A stretch of 64,000 bases of DNA from Clavelina lepadiformis. Its lineage: Eukaryota > Chordata > Ascidiacea > Aplousobranchia > Clavelinidae. Location of the stretch: positions 17,343,856-17,407,855 of the forward strand of contig NC_135246.1 of NCBI RefSeq assembly GCF_947623445.1. Reading direction: 5' to 3'. Below are positions 46,501 through 57,640 of this stretch, piece after piece (position 1 is the stretch's first letter; every line of letters starts with the position of its first letter). The position numbers were made by a program, and so were the translations under genes. The notes under the pieces are model-generated. The model did no database searches and was not told the DNA's origin. It worked only from the letters and a program-made list of their open reading frames with translations.

Positions 46501-48842
46501 CTGTGGGCGATATTCTTTAACCATTACTTCACAGTATTTTGTTAACCTAACTTATGGTAACTAAAACTTATGGTAACCAAACTAGTGATGGGTACATGTT
46601 CTTGAGTACAGCCACTTCCTTGGGAAAAGGATTAAACTACAAGTGATTTGTGACTAGTTTTACACATATGATATATATTCATGCATGTAACCAAAGCTAC
46701 AGATACGTTACTGTATAACGGCTTTGACTGTGGAAGAAATTTTTTTTAGGTAAATCTATCAAAGGGTGTTGATAACAGCATTTTGTTTGGCGAATATGCT
46801 GCCAACTCGGTAAGCAATATTTGTAATTCTTTGTTTCAGTATGCGAAAGTAAAGCTAAACTTTTTGTTAGAAATTTGTTGTGTTTAAACCCCATTATCTT
46901 GATTACACTTGCTAATTAGTTACTGCTTTAAATTCTTTTTCAGTGGAAGTTGTTTTTCACAGAAATGGGGTTCAGAAATATTAATTATTATTTTGAAGCT
47001 ACGTTTCAACACTCACATGAATGGGTAAGAGATTTAAAATACTACATATCACAATACAACAAATTAACATAAAAATTAATTAAATTATTAATGTATGAAT
47101 AACTTACCAATAATATTTTTGTAACATCGATGTCCATGATCATCAACTCAAGAAATAGGAAATTTAATTGGAAAAAAGTACAAATAAGCTCTTTTTAAAA
47201 AACTTTAACTATATCCTTCTGTTGTCACGGTCTGATTTTAATGAAATAATTTACCTAGACCTCGGTGTGGTTGCTTTCTAAATATATATTCATTAGTGGC
47301 ATTAATAGAAAAATTCCTGATACACCAACTTTTGATAAAAAGCAACAACAAATACTGAGAGACGGTAAGGCAGAATTAGTTCCTACGAGGGCAAATATAA
47401 ATGTCGATGGCTGCCAACGGTACATTTCAGCGGTAATTTACAGTAAACTACCTTCCTAAGAAAATTAATTTTAGAATGGTGTTTTCAATATTTAAAATTC
47501 AACTGTTTTGACGACATCGATTATGTACTACAAGACTTCGTAATATTTTTAAGATTGTTTTGTGCATTTGTAAGCTTTCTTACAGACTTGAGTATTTTGA
47601 GATCCAGTTCGGATTTAAAACATTACACAATTTTGTGCTACTGTTCAAATACTGCATAATCAAGAGAAAAGTATTTTAGTGAAACTAAACTATAACAACA
47701 GCAGAGTAAACCTTGTCAGTGAATTGAAAAACTGTATTATAAAGCGGTTGTAACTTAAATAAAATTGGACCTCCTTTAAAGGACTTGGAACGTATATTAA
47801 GGAACTTTATTAAACTATAAAATGGTGGATCTTAACCAGTATACGCTGCGGTGCAGCCTACATACATGTTACATTCTGGTGTAATTCTTAAGCCCCCATT
47901 ACGATATGTCGAATATTGATATTCAAAGATAATTAACATCAACGCGACTTTGAGTGACGACAATATAGCGGCTCTTAAATGGCTTGGATTTTTGGGAAGG
48001 AAACACAGATTTCAGAGAAGAATTTTCGAAGCTTGCTTTCAAAGACATATCAATTCCTACTTCCGCCATGTGATGGACATAGGTGGTCATAACCTTAACT
48101 TCGATTTTTTTGGTTTCAATTGTGAGTGTACAAAGTTTTATTGTTCAGCGTGACTTTGTAGCAAAGTTTGAATTAATTAGTAAACGGAAAATAGTAAGGT
48201 AGATGACATGTCTTGCTAAGAAAATGAAGATCATCAATTTTGACCAATGCAGGTAACTATGTGATAAAAAAAACATTGTCTGTGAAATATTTCAAATTCA
48301 GATAAAAGTCGCCAAACTCGAGTCGCGAGTTAAGTTCAATTTTTTAGTTGATGTGACTGGAGTCAAATCGAGTAATTACAATCGATAATTGAGTCTTGGA
48401 AAATAATTACTCGAATCGGACTCGTCACTGACTCGAGCCTACTTACGAATTTGCCAAATTACAAAACCATAACCAAGTGAAATTTTTACTGTTGTCAGTT
48501 GCTGGAGAATCGTATGGACTAGTGCAAGCGCATCCAGAAATACTTCCAAAAAGGCCGACTTCAGATTATATTCTACCCGGCCTGGAGATGTGTAATCGAG
48601 AAAACATCATCGACCACGCTTTTGTAGATCTTGAGTATGCACAGTGGCCTGTCATGGGAAAGGTTCGGTCATCGAGCATTGCCGATTATAAAAAGAAGGT
48701 TGACCCAGAGCTTGTTGATCAATATTATTATAACGACAAAGCATACCGTGATAAAAGGCAAGAGCGCCACTTCTGGAAGTTTGGTGACTTCAATGATTAC
48801 AAGGAAGGAGTATATATTGGTCGTCTCCGACCGTACGCTTAA
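43508..48842 (+). CDS. M7: ten-exon M-family gene with one frame break in exon 6
   Basis: Exons: 43508-43694, 44330-44521, 44645-44726, 44897-45168, 45268-45296, 45994-46282, 46750-46809, 46944-47024, 47929-48121, 48499-48842. Splice sites match the other copies. It keeps the basic tail, the block VPCVHDVTPCIARKF with NYELPTKGDF, the membrane segment SISAAVVIGLLLIIIAVVIA and the ectodomain (WKLFFTEMGF, ININATLSDDNIAALKWLGF, LVQAHPEILPKRPTSDY, HFWKFGDFNDYKEG). Exon 6 is 289 nt where the other full copies have a multiple of three. The frame runs to a TGA at about 46168, while the rest (SGLSVGSSSSSGGLE onward) is open one base over, near 46160. Thus either a recent pseudogene, an allele, or a base error. 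There is no DTSDGG repeat. Poly(A) signal at 48931-48936. Most diverged full copy. Confidence 0.7.
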
Positions 48843-51292
48843 CGTTTGGCCAGACATTTGTTAGTCAAATATTAGACTTTCAAATGAACGTTGTTTGCTA
48901 TATGTTGTTCGAGTATCATGTTTATTTCGTAATAAAATATTTTTACAAGCACATACACGTTCTCAAACACGATTGGACGGCATGTATTCTCCAGAGGTGG
49001 AAAATTGCCTCCACCATTACCACCAACAATGGTGGCACTAATGTCCATTTAGTCAGATTTGAAAATTATGTCGGCTGAGTTGTACTCAGGGTTGCCATCG
49101 GTCTGGACTCAAAAATACTACCTTAAACAGTGCGTGGTGGGTTTAAGGCGAGACTCGCTAAAGATGAAAAACTGGAAACATGTGTCACTCCCGGCAACCA
49201 TAAATAATCACTTGATTGATCAAATATATTTCAACTACCTATTGATAGATCGAGTCTTTTGTACTCTCACCTGAAGGCCTGAATGTCATAACGAATTGGG
49301 AGATGATAAAATAATAATCGTTCTATTTTTGTTGTTGTCTTAAGTCTGTGACAATTTTCTGTGAAATAGCCAACCAAACAACTTAGTAGAGAACTGCTGC
49401 TTCCATGGCAGGACTTGAGTTGTCGCCGGCTGCTACTAAAATCTGGGCAACCATATAGAACCGGAATCAACCGCTTTCACGGGAAACAGAACTACCGTTA
49501 ATTGTGTTAAACGAAAATTGAACTCAGCTTCCAACTAGGATAGTTATGACCGCCTGCTTACAAAGTGGAAAGCGTTTCGACAGCAAGCCTTGCGATAACC
49601 AATGCAAAATCAGTAATAACACGACAAATTTAACTCTTTTTTCTCCAACGAGGCGAGTGACAAGCGAATCGATAACTAGGCGAACTAAGATTCAAATGGA
49701 AATCGATGTAAATAATGGAAAATGTAACAGCATTAGGGATGGGCCGATACGAACCCAAACCCGAATAGATTCGCCGAATATCGCCTTTATGGAAGATTCG
49801 GGCGAACACGAATACCAACAATGGCGAACCCGAATACAATATTACTTACAAATTTACTGACTTTTATTAAAAATGATGATCTAGTTTCCCAACAAAGCTA
49901 AACTAGAGTCAGCCGTACTTACAATGAAGTTCGTTTTCCTAACGAATTTGCTTTTTCAATCGTTTTTTAAACACTATTTTACAAAAGAAAGCGATTTGTT
50001 TTTCGATTAAATCATGTTCCAAGCAAGACTTGACAACTTTTGGATGAAATTTTATTGTTTGGTTCTAATACGAATAGATTCGGGATTCGTTCGTGTCGAC
50101 TTTCATAATATTCGGGTTCGCATGAACCCGAATAATCTTCCTCACGGCACATCCCTAAACAACATACATAGAGCGGAGTCAACTGCGCCCATGGCAGGGA
50201 TGGTACCTATCACCAAAGGGGCAAAAAAATACACAAAACTAAACGTTGTAACTCAAAAACTCCCGTTCGTTATGCCTATGACTTTTACACACTCTTGGAG
50301 CCAATGCCATTTCTTTCAACAAACAACATGGTGGGTTTATATCCTATTTTGTATTTTACTTTACAGGAATAAAGGTGTTGGAGGCGTGACGTCATCTAAA
50401 TTGTTACACAATAAAAGCATTGTTAAAATACACAGTTACATGCCCACAAAAATAGACCAAAATGATGGTGAGATGCAGTACTGTACTTTCTTATATGAAA
50501 AAGGAACTTTACATGACAAATTTGTAAAACGGCACTAGTCTTTTCTTTGTGTCATAAGTTCCACTAAAGTTGAATGTCCGATAGTAACCCCAGTTACACA
50601 GCTGATAGTGTGGTCTTTTCATGTAACGCGCGTGATTGGTCAAGATTAGAACAGTGGTTATGAAATAAGTCATGCGTGTTGCGCGATATTGCGCGAATCA
50701 TAGTGGCAGGAAGGCTTTGTTTATGTTTAGAGCTAAAGATTCACCCTGGCAGTTTATGTTACGATAAGTGCCAAAGATAGTTTTCGTGCTATGTGTACAA
50801 TCTTTTAAAGACTAACTAGCAGTTTAGAAAGATGGCTTAGTTCAGGATGTATGCAATGTGACTAACATAGCATTTCAGACTGACAGATGCCCGACCGAGC
50901 CTTGTAGGTTAGGACTGACAAAAAGGTTAGCTCTAGATTTTTGGGGCTGTTTAAATGTTTTCTGTCGGAAATGTCTGGTACACTTATCTCATTAAGCAAA
51001 CAAAGAAAAGTCGTTTTATTTAGGTTAGTAGGACTGACCTGTTTTTCTGGTCGCGCCACCAGCACAGGAAAGGTTCGGTTAATAAGATCAAGCTGTCAAG
51101 TGGCTTTACCATAGATTTTGATGATATCGCGTTTTAGAATGTCACATGTTTGCTGCGTGTTCTACTTAGACTGCAAACTAGTCTATAAAGCTTATGTGGA
51201 TAGTTTAAAAATATACTGAATTCTGCTGTAGGTGTGGTAACGTCAAGCAAAATTAGATCTGTAGACTGCATGGTTACTGAAGCTTTAAATAA
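48843..51292. other. Intergenic region between M7 and the phospholipase gene
   Basis: Contains the M7 poly(A) signal (48931-48936), a hAT-type MITE (49734-50157) and the likely promoter and 5' UTR of the next gene just before 51293. The open frame at 50014-50538 starts inside the MITE and shows no recognisable protein; I do not call it a gene. Confidence 0.6.
49734..50157. mobile_element. hAT-type MITE, 424 bp
   Basis: Ends TAGGGATGGGCCGA and, reversed, TAGGGATGTGCCGT are inverted repeats of hAT type. Flanks are AACAGCAT (49726-49733) and AACAACAT (50158-50165), an 8-bp target duplication with one later change. Internal inverted stretches of the form CGAACCCGAATA recur. It has no coding capacity. 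Confidence 0.85.
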
Positions 51293-54286
51293 ATGGGATA
51301 CAAAAAGTCAACCATTTTAGTCTTTTCTTGTTATATTGCTTTTATACTGCTACGTGCAGTTGGAGCAAATGTAGTTTCGTTCAACAAAAACGAACAAAGT
51401 GAAGTTAAAGTGGGTTATGCTAAAGGTGAAAAGCTGAAAACATGTGTCCCCCCAGATAATTATAAAAGAAAACCACTTGTTATGGGTGAGTTGATCAACT
51501 GAAGTATTTTGTATTTTATAATACGAATGTTTTATATATATATATATAGAGATTAATGAAAAGATGTATACATGAGGGCTTTATTCTGGGTCAGACATTG
51601 CATGCGAAGAAGAAAAATGTGTAGAATTTTTAAACTTCCAAATGGGAGAAATATTTCGACAAATTGTTGATAATTCAAGTCCTTTGTAGTTGACTTTAAA
51701 TTGAAGATCTGAATGATAAGGAGTTGTGAGATAAAAAAGATATCACTGTGTGTCAAAATAATTTTAGTTTAATTAATTAATTAATTAAATTCAGTATACT
51801 CGATCTTGATGTAGCAATGTAAAAATGAAGAGAGAAGTCATTAGTTATCATATTGTGTGCAAGAACATGTTGTTTCTATTTTTGTTAAAGAGTTAATTAT
51901 TGTCTTCGACACTTGTGGTTGTGATCTCACTATTTCAATGCTTTTAATGTTTCTAGTACCTGGAGTACTTGGCTCTCAATTGGAAGGCAAGCTTGACAAA
52001 CAAAATGTACCATATTATTTCTGCGAAAAGAAGTCGGACTGGTATAGTTTGTGGCTCAACCTTGAACAGCTTTTGCCTTTGGTTGTTGACTGTTGGGTTG
52101 ACAATATAAAGTGAGTAAGAAATGGCTTTGGCCAAATGTTTAATATATATACTTGTGGACATGCATGATGCAATTTATTGGAAAAGAACTTGAAATGCAT
52201 ATCATATTTTGTAGAATGGTATACAACAATGTGACTCGAAAAGTTAAAGATAGCCCAGGTGTCAATACACGTGTTCCTCATTTTGGTACCACTACCGCTT
52301 TTGATTATTTGGACCAGGACAAATATGCAGTCGGTAAATAATATTATGCTTGTTACACATTTTGAACAGTAAACACACCATGCAACTCATACAAAAAAGA
52401 CAAACTGCGCATAGATATGTATACATGGCTTTGCTAAACCGAAAAGCCAAAGTATATGAATTAGTTTCTGAGAAAGTGTCAATTTTTTGCAAATTCATTT
52501 GCTAAACAATTTAGCTTTAAAGCTTTAAAATTCTGTTTTTTCTTAATCTCATTTACTGGATCCTATGTTAGCACAGATTCGACACAAATGTATTAAATAG
52601 TTTTATGTTTTCTTTGCAGGAAGTCCATATTTTTCACCATTGGTTGACTACATGACCTGTAATTTGGGTTATAGAAAAAAAAAAGATCTATTTGGAGCAC
52701 CTTATGATTGGCGCATTGCCCCTTGTGAGTGTTTGGTATATGGTATGATGATCTTTATCCTCAAACTGAGGAAAATCTGTGCCCGACTTAAACCTGGAGA
52801 TGATTCCTCAATCGCTCAAGTCTCGGCTACTGAGCTTTCCTTTGTGCAAGTTTTGATTGTCTCATATTTTTTATTTTGTTTTTTGAAATTCTTTTTATAC
52901 AGTATTTTCCAAATTTAAACTGCTTACCAGGTCCACTGAACAGGAGCTAGGATTGTTAATACTTTGCCCACAGGCATTACAATGGTATGACTCCACTGGG
53001 TATCAAACACAGACCCTGAGCCGCATTTATTGAAAGGCCAGTGCTCGAACTACTCAGCTACTGAGCCAATAGTTTCAATCGGCTACTATTGCTGCCAGAC
53101 AAACAATGTTGTGATATTGCATTTTGTTTTTATTTCCAGACCAGCATGGAGATTTCTTCAAAAATTTAACATCGTTAATAGAAAAAGCATACTACAGTAA
53201 TAACAATCAGAAGGTTGTTATTCTCGGTCACAGTATGGGAAATATGTTCATTTATTACATGTTGCAAAGGAAAAGCCCAGCATGGAAAGACAAATTTGTA
53301 GATTCTTTTGTGTCAATAAGTTCCCCATATTTAGGATCAGTCAAAGCAGTGAAAGCATTGACATCAGGTAAATAATGTTGTAATGGCTTAAAGGTGCCTG
53401 TGCTTTTGGAAAACTTAATGTATGTATTACTTCTATACATTATGGGATAAATAACGCAATATATGACGTGAATTTTCTGCGTGGGTTTTTGAAGTCGTTA
53501 AAGTTTTAAATCATTTTATTGTTGTCCAGGTGAAACTGAAGGGCACGACTGGGCCTTGCCTGTACTTAAACTACGTAATGTTGTTCGGACTGCGTCTGCA
53601 TTCGCATTTATGTTACCTAGGCCAGACTTATGGCCTGAGAATAAGAAAACCATTGTTGTAACTTTGGGTAAGAATTATACGGTCCACGATTACAAAGAGC
53701 TTTTTGAACGAATCGACTGTGAATGGTGCTGGGATATGTGGAAAGACAACGGGATGGCTCTTGGATCTTTGAGTGCTCCATCAGTTCCTGTTCATTGTAT
53801 TTATTCGTCACAGACACCGACTGCTGAGGTATAAAATTAAATTTATTCCACTGAATGATTGTCGGTTTTATATGTTTTGTACTCGTGTAAAATGTTAAGA
53901 ACCTTGCAGAGATGAATATTCTACAAAAGATTTTATTTTGTGTTTAGGCCCCTTAAACGTATCCGCAGATATGTAGTTGTCTGGTACAAATAATGCCACT
54001 TGAAAAATAATGAACAAAAAGTAAGAAAATATGCAGTCATTAGAAGTAAACTTCTTTCATTTAGACGCTGATATACGATGAAGTTATTTTTCCTGATGAC
54101 TCTCCATCATTGGTGGATGGTAGCGGAGATGGAACCGTAAATGTTTGGAGTGGATCAGCTTGCCTCAAATGGAAAGATGAACAAAAGCAACCGGTTCACA
54201 AAGTGGAACTTCCCGGTAACACACACGTTCAAATCCTGTGGAATTCAACGTTACACTATTACTTAAAGGGTGTTGTGCTTAGATGA
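51293..54286 (+). CDS. PLA2G15: Lysosomal phospholipase A2 / LCAT-like acyltransferase (PLA2G15-like)
   Basis: Exons: 51293-51485, 51957-52110, 52215-52333, 52620-52724, 53140-53367, 53530-53828, 54065-54286; 1320 nt, 439 residues (human about 412). A signal peptide (ILVFSCYIAFILL) suggests entry to the secretory path; the family acts in lysosomes, removing acyl chains from phospholipids and transferring them to ceramide. Similarity to human LPLA2 is strong: PGVLGSQLEGKLDK, WLNLEQLLPLVVDCWVDNI, GAPYDWRIAP, AWKDKFVDSFVSIS. Catalytic triad candidates: Ser222 in GHSMG, Asp388 in GDGTVN and His420 in GNTHV. All seven exons join in frame. The start ATG gives the signal peptide directly. AATAAA lies at 55032-55037, though a nearer signal may be used. 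Intron 4 carries a SINE. Intact single-copy host gene. Confidence 0.93.
52925..53075 (-). mobile_element. tRNA-derived SINE in intron 4 of the phospholipase gene
   Basis: On the minus strand an A-box-like TAGCTGAGTAGTT (complement of 53049-53061) is followed by a B-box-like GTTTGATACCC (complement of 52998-53008). The head resembles a tRNA sequence. The 3' limit is uncertain. Confidence 0.55.
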
Positions 54287-55370
54287 CAACAGCTTGTTTC
54301 ATGCTTTTTTCTCATTTTCTTGTGCCTGGCCTTCTTTTGCATTATGGCAAACTTTTATTGTAAAAAAACTGTCAACAACTTTGTTAGTCAAAAACCTCAG
54401 CTTTCAAACGTCTGATGTTAAAGGCAAGTGGCAGAATTATTTGACTTTAAACCAAAAACAATTGTCAATAAGTATACCGGACAAGAAATTTTCAACAATA
54501 GCCGGTGATTAGTGAAAGGAGAAGTAGTTATTGCTAAAAATATGTTTCCAAAACGCAATTCTGTAGTTGACTATAACGTACGAAATCAGCCCTATTATTA
54601 AAAATTTTTTCCGGAATACTTGTCAACGAAGTTGTTTTAGTGCAGTTTGCTCTTCACTGTTAGGCTTAAAAGCTAGAAATTTTACATCAATTGTGGTAAA
54701 AGTATGTGTATATATTGTAGTTATTTTGCGATTACCTCATAACATGTAAGTCGAATTAATAGATTGCTTTTACGTTGTGTTAGATTAATTAATTATTATT
54801 TACTAATAGGCGATTTTACTGGTAGTGTTTAATTTTGAAATTGCTGTTCGCTCGTCTTACTCGCTTGGTCGTATTTCTACAGTTTTATGTCCTATCCAGT
54901 GCTTCATCATGCGTGCAAGATTTTATACATTTCAGTTTTCAATGAAATGTCCGGATATAATTCTGCTGCACTTTTCTGGGCAACCTTATTTTACGCATGT
55001 GTAATTTCCGTACTAATTATTTTTTTCATAAAATAAAACATTGTCCTGGAAATACTGTAGCATTGTTATTACCTGGTTAGGATCACGTCTCAAATCTTTT
55101 CCGGAAGCAAATTCTTGCGAAAACGAATTTGTAAGAATCAGAAAGACTGTTACCGGAGTAGACGCAAATATTTTGCTTGCAGACATTTCTGTTGCAAAAT
55201 GTTCAACAGTCTGTCAGAAGATGTGGTTATTTGCTACTGATAGGGAGGAGGGGCGAGTACAACTGATTTAAAATTGCAAAGAATTGTGCTGTTAGAAAAA
55301 GTTGTAGCGTACCTGCAGAGATGCTGGACTGTTAGGTATCGAATAGAAACTAAAGGTAGTATGTTATAAC
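54287..55370. other. 3' UTR and intergenic sequence; no gene
   Basis: AT-rich, with AATAAA at 55032-55037. Short open frames here show no recognisable protein. Confidence 0.6.
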
Positions 55371-56618
55371 TAGGGCCATTTTTATTTTGACCTAAAAAAA
55401 ATTTTTTTTGACTTTATTTTTATCAAATTTTGACTTTATTTTGACCTAACGAAATTGCTTATTTGTAGAGGCCACAGTTCTTCCTCCAGTTACCCAAACA
55501 TAATATTTTGTCGATTTCAGACCCAAACGTAATATTTTGTCGAAAAGTCAAGGTGTTTTATGTATTATAAAAAGTGTGTCGTGTTTTTTGGCGATAGATT
55601 TAGGTAGCTTGTGTTATTTTGTCCTTGTGAAAAGGGCACTTTGCCTCGATTTTCTCCGCATGGTAAATTCTAATAAACAGCAAATTAAACAGGGAATGCT
55701 TGTTGTTGCTCCAATCCAGCTTGATGGCGTTTACTTTTCCTGTGGCTTTCAACAAAATACTTTTTATCGCACTTCACTATAACCTCGCAAAAATTGCACC
55801 TTAAATCACCCCCGGGAGTTGCATTAAATTCATCAGAAAAATCTCGACAAATCTGTCTAACTTTTGCTGAAGACGATTTAGCTTGCTTAGGCATTTTTGT
55901 ATTACAGAATGTCAGTAGGCTATTCCTAAAATCCAAACTGTTGATCTTCGAAAATACCACGTTTATGAAGAGGAAGTGTTTTATAAGGATTATTTAAATA
56001 CGTAGCAATGAATAAACAATGGACAATTTGCGATAAAAGTTACTGCTGATCCAAGTGGGCATTGTGACTTATTTCCTGCTTTTATGGGTTATTATGGTTT
56101 AATTGTGTCGCAGTTCCTGATTTAAAATGCTTCCACGAGGATTTTTACAAAAAATACTCTCAAGAAACACAAAAACTTTGTCAAAAGCCATAATTTGACA
56201 AATTTTGACTTTATTGAAAATTTTGACTTTATTGTAAATTTTGACTTTATTTTGACCTATTAACTTCTTAGAAACAATCCCCTAGGTGCTGAAAACAACT
56301 TTATTCTTTGATTCGTGGTCAGACGAGGTCCTTAAAAAATTTTGACTTTATTGACTTTTGCGGGCCCTATTTATAATGCTTCCACGAGGATTTTTACAAG
56401 AATTACTCTCAAGAAACACAAAAACTTTGTAAAAAGCCATATTTTGACAAATTTTGACTTTATTGAAAATTTTGACTTTATTGTAAATTTTGACTTTATT
56501 TTGACCTATTAACTTCTTAGAAACAATCCCCTAGGTGCTGAAAACAACTTTATTCTTTGATTCGTGGTCAGACGAGGTCCTTAAAAATTTTTGACTTTAT
56601 TGACTTTTGCGGGCCCTA
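55371..56618. mobile_element. Non-autonomous hAT element, 1248 bp, with zinc-finger gene fragment
   Basis: Ends TAGGGCC and GGGCCCTA with the exact 8-bp target duplication GTTATAAC (55363-55370 and 56619-56626). The TTTTGACTTTATT motif recurs many times near both ends. A segment of about 245 bp is tandemly duplicated inside (about 56127-56373 and 56377-56612). A partial transposase start lies on the minus strand (55685-55960). Confidence 0.88.
55685..55960 (-). pseudogene. N-terminal BED/CGGBP1-like zinc finger of a hAT transposase
   Basis: Reads MPKQAKSSSAKVRQICRDF, then DLRCNFCEVIVKCDKKYFVE and SHRKSKRHQ, i.e. a C-x2-C ... H-x5-H finger as in CGGBP1 and related hAT N-termini. No transposase core follows, so this is a leftover inside a deletion derivative. 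Confidence 0.7.
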
Positions 56619-57640
56619 GTTATAACATACTAACCTAAATCTTCTTTCTTATCTAAATCTCACTTTAGTTAAACCTTAAATAGCTGAATTCAATATTTGC
56701 GCACACTCATTTTCCTAACTTAGCTCCTTAACGGCGTGTCTTAAGCAATGGGCTGCGTGACCTTTGACCTACTTATGGCGAAATGGCCACAAAACAATAT
56801 GAATGATTAGAAGTCGATATTGAATGTGGGTTTTGCATCTGGCTGTTTAAGCACGGATAAGATAGATAGACATTAATGTTCGACTTGGTTTGATATTTTA
56901 GAACTGACATGCCTAATCACAGGGTCCACAAAATTCGCTTATTGCTCAATTGAAAATCATCTCGTATCGTCATGCAGAAAGACAACTACTGTACCAAAAA
57001 CTTAGCATCAGGAAATGATCTGTACAGATTAATCATGAAATGAGACAACTTGCCGGGAACAAGAAAATATCACTAAACTTCAGCTCTGTTTCGCAATAGA
57101 AACATATTTTATGATTAATAACTTAACGTTACATTCAAAGTATATTGCTGTTTAATCGTCGCGTTACATTTCCTATTCCAATGAAAGTGATTCTGCGCGT
57201 TTTCAAAAGATCATCCATTGCTATCATAAACACCACAAAATAAGATAAACCAAAATGATTTTATTAATTTATAAAGTTTAGAATCGGCCTTTAGTCACAT
57301 TCAGTTCATCGATATATGAGAGTGACTCGCGACCCGAGAAAATTTATTTTACATGATGCTACACAGAATAACGCGTTACACACAAGGAAACATATTTCAC
57401 AAGTATTTCGAAGTAGTTTATTATTGAACGGTGTAATGCAACATTTTTAGAAAGGCAGAAATAGCAGACTGCCACAGGTACAATGCAGCTGCAACGTGCA
57501 GTTGGTCGCATAGTTTGTGTTGGATGAAATTATGTAAATTATCAAAATACAAAAGCAGCACTTGATACACTTGAGTTTACCGAACAGTTTGCACTCAAGA
57601 ACCAGAGGGAAGACTCTCTTGGGAAGTCTTGGAACCATTC
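56619..57640. other. Intergenic and HSP60 3' region; no gene seen
   Basis: No recognisable coding sequence, repeat or RNA gene. The HSP60 3' UTR lies at its right end on the minus strand; TTATTG at about 57420-57426 could be part of its poly(A) region. Confidence 0.5.

Noticed and set aside
47265-47459. Extra exon in M7 intron 8
   Set aside because: A 64-codon open stretch without matching sequence in M3-M5 and without a convincing splice pair.
48301-48445. ACTCGA/TCGAGT-rich patch in M7 intron 9
   Set aside because: Looks like a worn repeat fragment, but no inverted ends or target duplication could be found.
49080-49500. Possible hAT element starting CAGGGTTGCCA
   Set aside because: No matching inverted end or 8-bp duplication was found on the other side.
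50014-50538. 174-codon open frame
   Set aside because: It starts inside a MITE, has no recognisable motif and no splice or promoter context.
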